Part shown: positions 49,605 to 63,112 of the stretch, piece by piece | How positions within the stretch are numbered: the stretch's first letter is position 1 | Layout of the letters: the number at the start of each line of letters is the position of its first letter | Origin: Utricularia gibba | Lineage: Eukaryota; Streptophyta; Magnoliopsida; Lamiales; Lentibulariaceae | Length of the DNA: 64,000 bases | Assembly (NCBI GenBank): GCA_002189035.1 | Contig: NEEC01000136.1 | Span: 1 to 64,000, forward strand | Reading direction: 5' to 3' | Made by a program: the position numbers and the translations under genes | The notes under the pieces: model-generated | Seen by the model: the letters and a program-made list of their open reading frames with translations, nothing else | Told to the model about the DNA's origin: nothing | Database searches by the model: none

Positions 49605-50841
49605 CTGGCTCCTGAGCCCAATCGGTCCTACTCGATGAAAATCGTGATGCATTTAATGAAGTTAGGATGTCATGAGCGCCCCAAATGGTTTTCTCAACAA
49701 CCTGATTTATATTTGACGAGTGCTCTAGGCTGGCACTAGTATCGAACAAATGGTCGAGTCGCGCTCTGGCCCATAGTCATTTGTAGCCCGGCCAAAAAAG
49801 TTATGCATTTATTAACGTTGGGTTTTCGGCGGCTGCCTACATGCTTTTTCAAGGAAAAGTTGTCGTTTTTTGGCGGTGCTGTTGTTGGGAACTTCGTCCG
49901 GACCCAAGGTTCGGTCTGACTTCACAGCACAATAAGGTCCCATTCGACGAAAATCGTGATACCTTTATTGAAGTTAGGATCTCATGACCACCCCAAATGC
50001 TTTTTTCAACAGCATGCTATACACTTGAGAAGGCGCTTTTGTGGGTCACCGAGATCGGGCCGGAATTCGGGTCGAGCTCGGGCCCAAAGTCAGCTGTAGC
50101 CCGACAAAAGAAGTGATGCATTTATTAACGTTGGTTGTCGGCGGCTGCCCACATGGTTTTTCAAGCAACAGCTTGCCGTTTTAAGGCGGGTGCTGTCGTT
50201 GGCAGCTTTGTAAGGGCCCAAGGTTTGGTCTGGCTCCTGAGCCCAATCGGGTCCTACTCGATGAAAATCGTGATGCATTTAATGAAGTTAGGATGTCATG
50301 AGCGCCCCAAATGGTTTTCTCAACAACCTGATTTATATTTGACGAGTGCTCTAGGCTGGCACTAGTATCGAACAAATGGTCGAGTCGCGCTCTGGCCCAT
50401 AGTCATTTGTAGCCGGCCAAAAAAGTGATGCATTTATTAACGTTGGGTTTTCGGCGGCTGCCTACATGCTTTTTCAAGGAAAAGTTGTCGTTTTTGGCGC
50501 GGTGCTGTTGTTGGGAACTTCGTCCGACCCAAGGTTCGGTCTGACTTCACAGCACAATAAGGTCCCATTCGACGAAAATCGTGATACCTTTATTGAAGTT
50601 AGGATCTCATGACCACCCCAAATGCTTTTTTCAACAGCATGCTATACACTTGAGAAGGCGCTTTTGTGGGTCACCGAGATCGGGCCGGATTCGGGTCGGC
50701 TCGGGCCCAAAGTCAGCTGTAGCCCGACAAAAGAAGTGATGCATTTATTAACGTTGGGTTGTCGGCGGCTGCCCACATGGTTTTTCAAGCAACAGCTTGC
50801 CGTTTTAAGGCGGGTGCTGTCGTTGGCAGCTTTGTAAGGCC

Positions 50842-51089
50842 CAAATGAGCCCAATCGGGTCCTACTCGATGAAAATCGTGATGCATTTGCATGTCATGAT
50901 GGGCTACTTTATATTTGAGAAGGCGCTCTCGGGGGTCGGGTCGGGCTCACCCATAGTCAGTTGTAGCCCGGAAAAAAGTGATGCCAACGTTGGGTTTTCG
51001 GCGGCTGCCTAAATGGTTTTTCAAGCAACAGCTTGCCGTTTTAAGGCGGGTGCTGTCGTTGGCAGCTTTGTAAGGGCCCAAGGTTTGGT
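50842..51089 (+). repeat. Shortened C monomer, about 248 bp
   Basis: C markers kept are GCTACTTTATATTTGAGAAG, GGCGCTCTCGGGGG, GTCAGTTGTAGCCCGG and CCTAAATGG. Missing pieces include GCTTTTGTTAGG, GAGAACCCCAA and parts of CTCCACACTC. The boundary with the preceding A is blurred because GGTTCGGTCTGGCTCC is missing. Confidence 0.72.
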
Positions 51090-51675
51090 CTGGCTCCTGA
51101 GCCAATCGGGTCCTACTCGATGAAAATCGTGATGCATTTAATGAAGTTAGGATGTCATGAGCGCCCCAAATGGTTTTCTCAACAACCTGATTTTATTGAC
51201 GAGGTGCTTTAGCTGGCTCTAGTATCGAGCAAATGGTCGAGTCGCGCTCTGGCCCATAGTCATTGTAGCCCGGCAAAAAAGTGATGCATTTATTAACGTT
51301 GGGTTTTCGGCGGCTGCCTACATGCTTTTTTCAAGAAAAGTTGTCGTTTTTTGGCGGGTGCTGTTGTTGGGAACTTCGTCCGGACCCAAGGTTCGGTCTG
51401 ACTTCACAGCACAATAAGGTCCCATTCGACGAAAATCGTGATACCTTTATTGAAGTTAGGATCTCATGACCCCCCAAATGCTTTTTTCAACAGCATGCTA
51501 TACACTTGAGAAGGCGCTTTTGTGGGTCACCGAGATCGGGCCGGAATTCGGTCGAGCTCGGGCCCAAAGTCAGCTGTAGCCCGACAAAAGAAGTGATGCA
51601 TTTATTAACGTTGGGTTGTCGGCGGCTGCCCACATGGTTTTTCAAGCAACAGCTTGCCGTTTTAAAGCTTTGTAA

Positions 51676-51865
51676 ATAAATGAAAATCGTGATGCATAGG
51701 ATGTCATTGGGTTGAGAAATTTCGGGTCGGGCTCACATAGTCAGTTGTAGCCCTGATGCATTTATAACGTTGGGTTTTCGGCGGCTGCCATGGTTTTTCA
51801 AGCAACAGCTTGCCGTTTTAAGGCGGTGCTGTCGTTGGCAGCTTTGTAAGGGCCCAAGGTTTGGT
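51676..51865 (+). repeat. Strongly shortened monomer of C type, about 190 bp
   Basis: The preceding A loses GGCGGGTGCTGTCGTTGGC at its end, and what follows is a string of short words shared by C and A: ATGAAAATCGTGATGCAT, AGGATGTCAT, TGGGTTGAGAA, TTTCGGGTCGGGCTCAC and GTCAGTTGTAGCCC. GTCAGTTG and the place before a B favour type C. The last 90 bases are normal. Confidence 0.65.
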
Positions 51866-54800
51866 CTGGCTCCTGAGCCCAATCGGGTCCTACTCGATGA
51901 AAATCGTGATGCATTTAATGAAGTTAGGATGTCATGAGCGCCCCAAATGGTTTTCTCAACAACCTGATTTATATTTGACGAGGTGCTCTAGGCTGGCACT
52001 AGTATCGAGCAAATGGTCGAGTCGCGCTCTGGCCCATAGTCATTTGTAGCCCGGCCAAAAAAGTGATGCATTTATTAACGTTGGGTTTTCGGCGGCTGCC
52101 TACATGCTTTTTCAAGGAAAAGTTGTCGTTTTTTGGCGGGTGCTGTTGTTGGGAACTTCGTCCGGACCCAAGGTTCGGTCTGACTTCACAGCACAATAAG
52201 GTCCCATTCGACGAAAATCGTGATACCTTTATTGAAGTTAGGATCTCATGACCCCCAAATGCTTTTTTCAACAGCATGCTTTAAACTTGAGAAGGCGCTT
52301 TTGTGGGTCACCGAGATCGGGCCGGAATTCGGGTCGAGCTCGGGCCCAAAGTCAGCTGTAGCCCGACAAAAGAAGTGATGCATTTATTAACGTTGGGTTG
52401 TCGGCGGCTGCCCACATGGTTTTTCAAGCAACAGCTTGCCGTTTTAAGGCGGGTGCTGTCGTTGGCAGCTTTGTAAGGGCCCAAGGTTTGGTCTGGCTCC
52501 TGAGCCCAATCGGGTCCTACTCGATGAAAATCGTGATGCATTTAATGAAGTTAGGATGTCATGAGCGCCCCAAATGGTTTTCTCAACAACCTGATTTTAT
52601 TTGACGAGGTGCTCTAAGCTGGCTCTAGTATCGAGCAAATGGTCGAGTCGCGCTCTGGCCCATAGTCATTGTAGCCCGGCCAAAAAAGTGATGCATTATT
52701 AACGTTGGGTTTTCGGCGGCTGCCTACATGCTTTTTCAAGAAAAGTTGTCGTTTTTTGGCGGGTGCTGTTGTTGGGAACTTCGTCCGGACCCAAGGTTCG
52801 GTCTGACTTCACAGCACAATAAGGTCCCATTCGACGAAAATCGTGATACCTTTATTGAAGTTAGGATCTCATGACCCCCAAATGCTTTTTTCAACAGCAT
52901 GCTATACACTTGAGAAGGCGCTTTTGGGTCACCGAGATCGGGCCGGAATTCGGGTCGAGCTCGGGCCCAAAGTCAGCTGTAGCCCGACAAAAGAAGTGAT
53001 GCATTTATTAACGTTGGGTTGTCGGCGGCTGCCCACATGGTTTTTCAAGCAACAGCTTGCCGTTTTAAGGCGGGTGCTGTCGTTGGCAGCTTTGTAAGGG
53101 CCCAAGTTTGGTCTGGCTCCTGAGCCCAATCGGGTCCTACTCGATGAAAATCGTGATGCATTTAATGAAGTTAGGATGTCATGAGCGCCCCAAATGGTTT
53201 TCTCAACAACCTGATTTATATTTGACGAGGTGCTCTAGGCTGGCACTAGTATCGAGCAAATGGTCGAGTCGCGCTCTGGCCCATAGTCATTTGTAGCCCG
53301 GCCAAAAAAGTGATGCATTTATTAACGTTGGGTTTTCGGCGGCTGCCTACATGCTTTTTCAAGGAAAAGTTGTCGTTTTTTGGCGGGTGCTTGGGAACTT
53401 CGTCCGGACCCAAGGTTCGGTCTGACTTCACAGCACAATAAGGTCCCATTCGACGAAAATCGTGATACCTTTATTGAAGTTAGGATCTCATGACCACCCC
53501 AAATGCTTTTTTCAACAGCATGCTATACACTTGAGAAGGCGCTTTTGTGGGTCACCGAGATCGGGCCGGAATTCGGGTCGAGCTCGGGCCCAAAGTCAGC
53601 TGTAGCCCGACAAAAGAAGTGATGCATTTATTAACGTTGGGTTGTCGGCGGCTGCCCACATGGTTTTTCAAGCAACAGCTTGCCGTTTTAAGGCGGGTGC
53701 TGTCGTTGGCAGCTTTGTAAGGGCCCAAGGTTTGGTCTGGCTCCTGAGCCCAATCGGGTCCTACTCGATGAAAATCGTGATGCATTTAATGAAGTTAGGA
53801 TGTCATGAGCGCCCCAAATGGTTTTCTCAACAACCTGATTTATATTTGACGAGGTGCTCTAAGCTGGCACTAGTATCGAGCAAATGGTCGAGTCGCGCTC
53901 TGGCCCATAGTCATTTGTAGCCCGGCCAAAAAAGTGATGCATTTATTAACGTTGGGTTTTCGGCGGCTGCCTACATGCTTTTTCAAGGAAAAGTTGTCGT
54001 TTTTGGCGGGTGCTGTTGTTGGGAACTTCGTCCGGACCCAAGGTTCGGTCTGACTTCACAGCACAATAAGGTCCCATTCGACGAAAATCGTGATACCTTT
54101 ATTGAAGTTAGGATCTCATGACCACCCCAAATGCTTTTTTCAACAGCATGCTATACACTTGAGAAGGCGCTTTTGTGGGTCACCGAGATCGGCCGGAATT
54201 CGGGTCGGCTCGGGCCCAAAGTCAGCTGTAGCCCGACAAAAGAAGTGATGCATTTATTAACGTTGGGTTGTCGGCGGCTGCCCACATGGTTTTTCAAGCA
54301 ACAGCTTGCCGTTTTAAGGCGGGTGCTGTCGTTGGCAGCTTTGTAAGGGCCCAAGGTTTGGTCTGGCTCCTGAGCCCAATCGGGTCCTACTCGATGAAAA
54401 TCGTGATGCATTTAATGAAGTTAGGATGTCATGAGCGCCCCAAATGGTTTTCTCAACAACCTGATTTATATTTGACGAGGTGCTCTAGGCTGGCACTAGT
54501 ATCGAGCAAATGGTCGAGTCGCGCTCTGGCCCATAGTCATTTGTAGCCCGGCCAAAAAAGTGATGCATTTATTAACGTTGGGTTTTCGGCGGCTGCCTAC
54601 ATGCTTTTTCAAGGAAAAGTTGTCGTTTTTTGGCGGGTGCTGTTGTTGGGAACTTCGTCCGGACCCAAGGTTCGGTCTGACTTCACAGCACAATAAGGTC
54701 CCATTCGACGAAAATCGTGATACCTTTATTGAAGTTAGGATCTCATGACCACCCCAAATGCTTTTTTCAACAGCATGCTTTAAACTTGAGAAGGCGCTTT

Positions 54801-55568
54801 TGTGGGTCACCGAGATCGGGCCGGAATTCGGGTCGAGCTCGGGCCCAAAGTCAGCTGTAGCCCGACAAAAGAAGTGATGCATTTATTAACGTTGGGTTGT
54901 CGGCGGCTGCCCACATGGTTTTTCAAGCAACAGCTTGCCGTTTTAAGGCGGGTGCTGTCGTTGGCAGCTTTGTAAGGGCCCAAGGTTTGGTCTGGCTCCT
55001 GAGCCAATCGGGTCCTACTCGATGAAAATCGTGATGCATTTAATGAAGTTAGGATGTCATGAGCGCCCCAAATGGTTTTCTCAACAACCTGATTTATATT
55101 TGACGAGGTGCTCTAGGCTGGCACTAGTATCGAGCAAATGGTCGAGTCGCGCTCTGGCCCATAGTCATTTGTAGCCCGGCCAAAAAAGTGATGCATTTAT
55201 TAACGTTGGGTTTTCGGCGGCTGCCTACATGCTTTTTCAAGGAAAAGTTGTCGTTTTTTGGCGGGTGCTGTTGTTGGGAACTTCGTCCGGACCCAAGGTT
55301 CGGTCTGACTTCACAGCACAATAAGGTCCCATTCGACGAAAATCGTGATACCTTTATTGAAGTTAGGATCTCATGACCACCCCAAATGCTTTTTTCAACA
55401 GCATGCTTTAAACTTGAGAAGGCGCTTTTGTGGGTCACCCGAGATCGGGCCGGAATTCGGGTCGGGCGAAAGTCAGCTGTAGCCCGTCAAAAGAAGTGAT
55501 GCATTTATTAACGTTGGGTTGTCGGCGGCTGCCCACATGGTTTTTCAAGCAACATTAAAGCTTTGTAA

Positions 55569-55730
55569 CAAATTCGGGGATGAAAATCGTGATGGTTAGG
55601 ATGTCATAATGGGTTGAGAACCCAAAGTCAGTTGTCTGCATTTATAAGCTGCCATGGTTTTTCAAGCAACAGCTTGCCGTTTTAAGGCGGGTGCTGTCGT
55701 TGGCAGCTTTGTAAGGGCCCAAGGTTTGGT
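55569..55730 (+). repeat. Strongly shortened monomer of C type, about 162 bp
   Basis: The start is a chain of very short words (GATGAAAATCGTGATG, GTTAGGATGTCAT, AATGGGTTGAGAA, GTCAGTTGT), followed by a normal end from ATGGTTTTTCAAGCAACAG. The preceding A (55305) also lost most of its last 60 bases. About half the monomer is missing. Confidence 0.62.
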
Positions 55731-58700
55731 CTGGCTCCTGAGCCCAATCGGGTCCTACTCGATGAAAATCGTGATGCATTTAATGAAGTTAGGATGTCAT
55801 GAGCGCCCCAAATGGTTTTCTCAACAACCTGATTTATATTTGACGAGGTGCTCTAGGCTGGCACTAGTATCGAGCAAATGGTCGAGTCGCGCTCTGGCCC
55901 ATAGTCATTTGTAGCCCGGCCAAAAAAGTGATGCATTTATTAACGTTGGGTTTTCGGCGGCTGCCTACATGCTTTTTCAAGGAAAAGTTGTCGTTTTTTG
56001 GCGGGTGCTGTTGTTGGGAACTTCGTCCGGACCCAAGGTTCGGTCTGACTTCACAGCACAATAAGGTCCCATTCGACGAAAATCGTGATACCTTTATTGA
56101 AGTTAGGATCTCATGACCACCCCAAATGCTTTTTTCAACAGCATGCTATACACTTGAGAAGGCGCTTTTGTGGGTCACCGAGATCGGGCCGGAATTCGGG
56201 TCGAGCTCGGGCCAAAGTCAGCTGTAGCCCGACAAAAGAAGTGATGCATTTATTAACGTTGGGTTGTCGGCGGCTGCCCACATGGTTTTTCAAGCAACAG
56301 CTTGCCGTTTTAAGGCGGGTGCTGTCGTTGGCAGCTTTGTAAGGGCCCAAGGTTTGGTCTGGCTCCTGAGCCCAATCGGGTCCTACTCGATGAAAATCGT
56401 GATGCATTTAATGAAGTTAGGATGTCATGAGCGCCCCAAATGGTTTTCTCAACAACCTGATTTATTGACGAGGTGCGCTGGCACTAGTATCGAGCAAATG
56501 GTCGAGTCGCGCTCTGGCCCATAATTTGTAGCCCGGCCAAAAAAGTGATGCATTTATTAACGTTGGGTTTTCGGCGGCTGCCTACATGCTTTTTCAAGGA
56601 AAAGTTGTCGTTTTTTGGCGGGTGCTGTTGTTGGGAACTTCGTCCGGACCCAAGGTTCGGTCTGACTTCACAGCACAATAAGGTCCCATTCGACGAAAAT
56701 CGTGATACCTTTATTGAAGTTAGGATCTCATGACCACCCCAAATGCTTTTTTCAACAGCATGCTATACACTTGAGAAGGCGCTTTTGTGGGTCACCGAGA
56801 TCGGGCCTCGGGTCGGGCTCGGCCCAAAGTCAGCTGTAGCCCGACAAAAGAAGTGATGCATTTATTAACGTTGGGTTGTCGGCGGCTGCCCACATGGTTT
56901 TTCAAGCAACAGCTTGCCGTTTTAAGGCGGGTGCTGTCGTTGGCAGCTTTGTAAGGGCCCAAGGTTTGGTCTGGCTCCTGAGCCAATCGGGTCCTACTCG
57001 ATGAAAATCGTGATGCATTTAATGAAGTTAGGATGTCATGAGCGCCCCAAATGGTTTTCTCAACAACCTGATTTTATTTGACGAGGTGCTCTAAGCTGGC
57101 ACTAGTATCGAGCAAATGGTCGAGTCGCGCTCTGGCCCATAGTCATTGTAGCCCGGCCAAAAAAGTGATGCATTTATTAACGTTGGGTTTTCGCGGCTGC
57201 CTACATGCTTTTTTCAAGAAAAGTTGTCGTTTTTTGGCGGGTGCTGTTGTTGGGAACTTCGTCCGGACCCAAGGTTCGGTCTGACTTCACAGCACAATAA
57301 GGTCCATTCGACGAAAATCGTGATACCTTTATTGAAGTTAGGATCTCATGACCACCCCAAATGCTTTTTTCAACAGCATGCTATACACTTGAGAAGGCGC
57401 TTTTGTGGGTCACCGAGATCGGGCCGGAATTCGGGTCGAGCTCGGGCCAAAGTCAGCTGTAGCCCGACAAAAGAAGTGATGCATTTATTAACGTTGGTTG
57501 TCGGCGGCTGCCCACATGGTTTTTCAAGCAACAGCTTGCCGTTTTAAGGCGGGTGCTGTCGTTGGCAGCTTTGTAAGGGCCCAAGGTTTGGTCTGGCTCC
57601 TGAGCCCAATCGGGTCCTACTCGATGAAAATCGTGATGCATTTAATGAAGTTAGGATGTCATGAGCGCCCCAAATGGTTTTCTCAACAACCTGATTTATA
57701 TTTGACGAGGTGCTCTAGGCTGGCACTAGTATCGAGCAAATGGTCGAGTCGCGCTCTGGCCCATAGTCATTTGTAGCCCGGCCAAAAAAGTGATGCATTT
57801 ATTAACGTTGGGTTTTCGGCGGCTGCCTACATGCTTTTTCAAGGAAAAGTTGTCGTTTTTTGGCGGGTGCTGTTGTTGGGAACTTCGTCCGGACCCAAGG
57901 TTCGGTCTGACTTCACAGCACAATAAGGTCCCATTCGACGAAAATCGTGATACCTTTATTGAAGTTAGGATCTCATGACACCCCAAATGCTTTTTTCAAC
58001 AGCATGCTATACACTTGAGAAGGCGCTTTTGTGGGTCACCGAGATCGGGCCGGAATTCGGGTCGAGCTCGGGCCCAAAGTCAGCTGTAGCCCGACAAAAG
58101 AAGTGATGCATTTATTAACGTTGGGTTGTCGGCGGCTGCCCACATGGTTTTTCAAGCAACAGCTTGCCGTTTTAAGGCGGGTGCTGTCGTTGGCAGCTTT
58201 GTAAGGGCCCAAGGTTTGGTCTGGCTCCTGAGCCCAATCGGGTCCTACTCGATGAAAATCGTGATGCATTTAATGAAGTTAGGATGTCATGAGCGCCCCA
58301 AATGGTTTTCTCAACAACCTGATTTATATTGACGAGGTGCTTAGGCTGGCACTAGTATCGAGCAAATGGTCGAGTCGCGCTCTGGCCCATAGTCATTTGT
58401 AGCCCGGCCAAAAAAGTGATGCATTTATTAACGTTGGGTTTTCGGCGGCTGCCTACATGCTTTTTAAAAGTTGTCGTTTTTTGGCGGGTGCTGTTGTTGG
58501 GAACTTCGTCCGGACCCAAGGTTCGGTCTGACTTCACAGCACAATAAGGTCCCATTCGACGAAAATCGTGATACCTTTATTGAAGTTAGGATCTCATGAC
58601 CACCCCAAATGCTTTTTTCAACAGCATGCTATACACTTGAAGGCGCTTTTGTGGGTCACCGAGATCGGGCCGGAATTCGGGTCGGGCTCGGGCCCAAAGT

Positions 58701-60084
58701 CAGCTGTAGCCCGAAAAGAAGTGATGCATTTATTAACGTTGGGTTGTCGGCGGCTGCCCACATGGTTTTTCAAGCAACAGCTTGCCGTTTTAAGGCGGGT
58801 GCTGTCGTTGGCAGCTTTGTAAGGGCCCAAGGTTTGGTCTGGCTCCTGAGCCAATCGGGTCCTACTCGATGAAAATCGTGATGCATTTAATGAAGTTAGG
58901 ATGTCATGAGCGCCCCAAATGGTTTTCTCAACAACCTGATTTATATTTGACGAGGTGCTCTAGGCTGGCACTAGTATCGAGCAAATGGTCGAGTCGCGCT
59001 CTGGCCCATAGTCATTTGTAGCCCGGCCAAAAAAGTGATGCATTTATTAACGTTGGGTTTTCGGCGGCTGCCTACATGCTTTTTCAAGGAAAAGTTGTCG
59101 TTTTTTGGCGGGTGCTGTTGTTGGGAACTTCGTCCGGACCCAAGGTTCGGTCTGACTTCACAGCACAATAAGGTCCCATTCGACGAAAATCGTGATACCT
59201 TTATTGAAGTTAGGATCTCATGACCACCCCAAATGCTTTTTTCAACAGCATGCTTTAAACTTGAGAAGGCGCTTTTGTGGGTCACCGAGATCGGGCCGGA
59301 ATTCGGGTCGAGCTCGGGCCCAAAGTCAGCTGTAGCCCGACAAAAGAAGTGATGCATTTATTAACGTTGGTTGTCGGCGGCTGCCCACATGGTTTTTCAA
59401 GCAACAGCTTGCCGTTTTAAGGCGGGTGCTGTCGTTGGCAGCTTTGTAAGGGCCCAAGGTTTGGTCTGGCTCCTGAGCCCAATCGGGTCCTACTCGATGA
59501 AAATCGTGATGCATTTAATGAAGTTAGGATGTCATGAGCGCCCCAAATGGTTTTCTCAACAACCTGATTTATATTTGACGAGGTGCTCTAGGCTGGCACT
59601 AGTATCGAGCAAATGGTCGAGTCGCGCTCTGGCCCATAGTCATTTGTAGCCCGGCCAAAAAAGTGATGCATTTATTAACGTTGGGTTTTCGGCGGCTGCC
59701 TACATGCTTTTTGAAGAAAAGTTGTCGTTTTTTGGCGGGTGCTGTTGTTGGAACTTCGTCCGGACCCAAGGTTCGGTCTGACTTCACAGCACAATAAGGT
59801 CCATTCGACGAAAATCGTGATACCTTTATTGAAGTTAGGATCTCATGACCGCCCCAAATGCTTTTTTCAACAGCATGCTTTAAACTTGAGAAGGCGCTTT
59901 TGTGGGTCACCGAGATCGGGCCGGAATTCGGTCGGGCTGGGCCAAAGTCAGCTGTAGCCCGTCAAAAGAAGTGATGCATTTATTAACGTTGGTGTCGGCG
60001 GCTGCCCACATGGTTTTTCAAGCAACAGTTGCCGTTTTAAGGCGGGTGCTGTCGTTGGCAGCTTTGTAAGGGCCAAGGTTCGGT

Positions 60085-60371
60085 CTGGCTCCTGAGCCCA
60101 ATCGGGTCCTACTCGATGAAAATCGTGATGCATTTGCTTTTGTTAGGATGTCATGAGAACCCCAATGGGTTTTCTCCACACTCTACTTTATATTGAGAAG
60201 GCGCTCATTGGGCTCGGGTCGGGCTCCCCATAGTCAGTTGTAGCCCGGAAAATAAGTGATGCATTTATCAACGTTGGGTTTTCGGCGGCTGCCTAAATGG
60301 TTTTTCAAGCAACAGCTTGCCGTTTAAGGCGGTGCTGTCGTTGGCAGCTTTGTAAGGGCCCAAGGTTTGGT
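60085..60371 (+). repeat. C monomer, nearly complete, isolated in block 5
   Basis: This 287-bp C keeps GCATTTGCTTTTGTTAGG, GAGAACCCCAATGGGTTTTC and CACTCTACTTTATATTGAG; about 25 bases around GGCGCTCTCGGGG are missing. The A before it (59778) has GACCGCCCC and the B before that (59466) has TTTTTGAAG, both variants of block 3. Confidence 0.82.
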
Positions 60372-62864
60372 CTGGCTCCTGAGCCCAATCGGTCCTACTC
60401 GATGAAAATCGTGATGCATTTAATGAAGTTAGGATGTCATGAGCGCCCCAAATGGTTTTCTCAACAACCTGATTTATATTTGACGAGGTGCTCTAGGCTG
60501 GCACTAGTATCGAGCAAATGGTCGAGTCGCGCTCTGGCCCATAGTCATTTGTAGCCCGGCCAAAAAAGTGATGCATTTATTAACGTTGGGTTTTCGGCGG
60601 CTGCCTACATGCTTTTTCAAGGAAAAGTTGTCGTTTTTTGGCGGGTGCTGTTGTTGGGAACTTCGTCCGGACCCAAGGTTCGGTCTGACTTCACAGCACA
60701 ATAAGGTCCCATTCGACGAAAATCGTGATACCTTTATTGAAGTTAGGATCTCATGACCACCCCAAATGCTTTTTTCAACAGCATGCTATACACTTGAGAA
60801 GGCGCTTTTGTGGGTCACCGAGATCGGGCCGGAATTCGGGTCGAGCTCGGCCCAAAGTCAGCTGTAGCCCGACAAAAGAAGTGATGCATTTATTAACGTT
60901 GGTTGTCGGCGGCTGCCCACATGGTTTTTCAAGCAACAGCTTGCCGTTTTAAGGCGGGTGCTGTCGTTGGCAGCTTTGTAAGGGCCCAAGGTTTGGTCTG
61001 GCTCCTGAGCCCAATCGGGTCCTACTCGATGAAAATCGTGATGCATTTAATGAAGTTAGGATGTCATGAGCGCCCCAAATGGTTTTCTCAACAACCTGAT
61101 TTATATTTGACGAGGTGCTCTAGGCTGGCTCTAGTATCGAGCAAATGGTCGAGTCGCGCTCTGGCCCATAGTCATTTTAGCCCGGCCAAAAAAGTGATGC
61201 ATTTATTAACGTTGGGTTTTCGGCGGCTGCCTACATGCTTTTTCAAGGAAAAGTTGTCGTTTTTTGGCGGGTGCTGTTGTTGGGAACTTCGTCCGGACCC
61301 AAGGTTCGGTCTGACTTCACAGCACAATAAGGTCCCATTCGACGAAAATCGTGATACCTTTATTGAAGTTAGGATCTCATGACCACCCCAAATGCTTTTT
61401 TCAGCATGCTATACACTTGAGAAGGCGCTTTTGTGGGTCACCGAGATCGGGCCAATCGGGTCGGGCTCCCCAAAGTCAGCTGTAGCCCGAAAAAGTGATG
61501 CATTTATTAACGTTGGGTTGTCGGCGGCTGCCCAGGTTTTTCAAGCAACAGCTTGCCGTTTTAAGGCGGGTGCTGTCGTTGGCAGCTTTGTAAGGGCCCA
61601 AGGTTTGGTCTGGCTCCTGAGCCCAATCGGGTCCTACTCGATGAAAATCGTGATGCATTTAATGAAGTTAGGATGTCATGAGCGCCCCAAATGGTTTTCT
61701 CAACAACCTGATTTATATTTGACGAGGTGCTCTAGGCTGGCACTAGTATCGAGCAAATGGTCGAGTCGCGCTCTGGCCCATAGTCATTTGTAGCCCGGCC
61801 AAAAAAGTGATGCATTTATTAACGTTGGGTTTTCGGCGGCTGCCTACATGCTTTTTCAAGGAAAAGTTGTCGTTTTTTGGCGGGTGCTGTTGTTGGGAAC
61901 TTCGTCCGGACCCAAGGTTCGGTCTGACTTCACAGCACAATAAGGTCCCATTCGACGAAAATCGTGATACCTTTATTGAAGTTAGGATCTCATGACCACC
62001 CCAAATGCTTTTTTCAACAGCATGCTATACACTTGAGAAGGCGCTTTTGTGGGTCACCGAGATCGGGCCGGAATTCGGGTCGAGCTCGGGCCCAAAGTCA
62101 GCTGTAGCCCGACAAAAGAAGTGATGCATTTATTAACGTTGGGTTGTCGGCGGCTGCCCACATGGTTTTTCAAGCAACAGCTTGCCGTTTTAAGGCGGGT
62201 GCTGTCGTTGGCAGCTTTGTAAGGGCCCAAGGTTTGGTCTGGCTCCTGAGCCCAATCGGGTCCTACTCGATGAAAATCGTGATGCATTTAATGAAGTTAG
62301 GATGTCATGAGCGCCCCAAATGGTTTTCTCAACAACCTGATTTTTATTTGACGAGGTGCTCTAGCTGGCACTAGTATCGAGCAAATGGTCGAGTCGCGCT
62401 CTGGCCCATAGTCATTTGTAGCCCGGCCAAAAAAGTGATGCATTTATTAACGTTGGGTTTTCGGCGGCTGCCTACATGCTTTTTCAAGGAAAAGTTGTCG
62501 TTTTTTGGCGGGTGCTGTTGTTGGGAACTTCGTCCGGACCAAGGTTCGGTCTGACTTCACAGCACAATAAGGTCCCATTCGACGAAAATCGTGATACCTT
62601 TATTGAAGTTAGGATCTCATGACCACCCCAAATGCTTTTTTCAACAGCATGCTTTAAACTTGAGAAGGCGCTTTTGTGGGTCACCGAGATCGGGCCGGAA
62701 TTCGGGTCGGGCTTGGGGGACAAAGTCAGCTGTAGCCCGAAAAGAAGTGATGCATTTATTAACGTTGGGTTGTCGGCGGCTGCCCACATGGTTTTTCAAG
62801 CAACAGCTTGCCGTTTTAAGGCGGGTGCTGTCGTTGGCAGCTTTGTAAGGGCCCAAGGTTCGGT

Positions 62865-63112
62865 CTGGCTCCTGAGCCCAATCGGGTCCTACTCGATGAA
62901 AATCGTGATGCATTTAGGATGTCATGAGATGGGTTTTGAGAAGGCGCTCTATTTCGGGTCGGGCTCCCCATAGTCAGTTGTAGCCCGGAAAATAAGTGAT
63001 GCATTTATCAACGTTGGGTTTCGGCGGCTGCCTAAATGGTTTTTCAAGCAACAGCTTGCCGTTTTAAGGCGGGTGCTGTCGTTGGCAGCTTTGTAAGGGC
63101 CCAAGGTTTGGT
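62865..63112 (+). repeat. Shortened C monomer, about 248 bp
   Basis: It opens CTGGCTCCTGAGCCC. GCTTTTGTT, AACCCCA and CTCCACACTCTACTTTATAT are missing, leaving GCATTTAGGATGTCATGAGA and TGGGTTTTGAGAAGGCGC. It then has ATTTCGGGTCGGGCTC, which resembles A (AATTCGGGTCG), and a normal C second half (GGAAAATAAGTGATGC). Confidence 0.72.
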
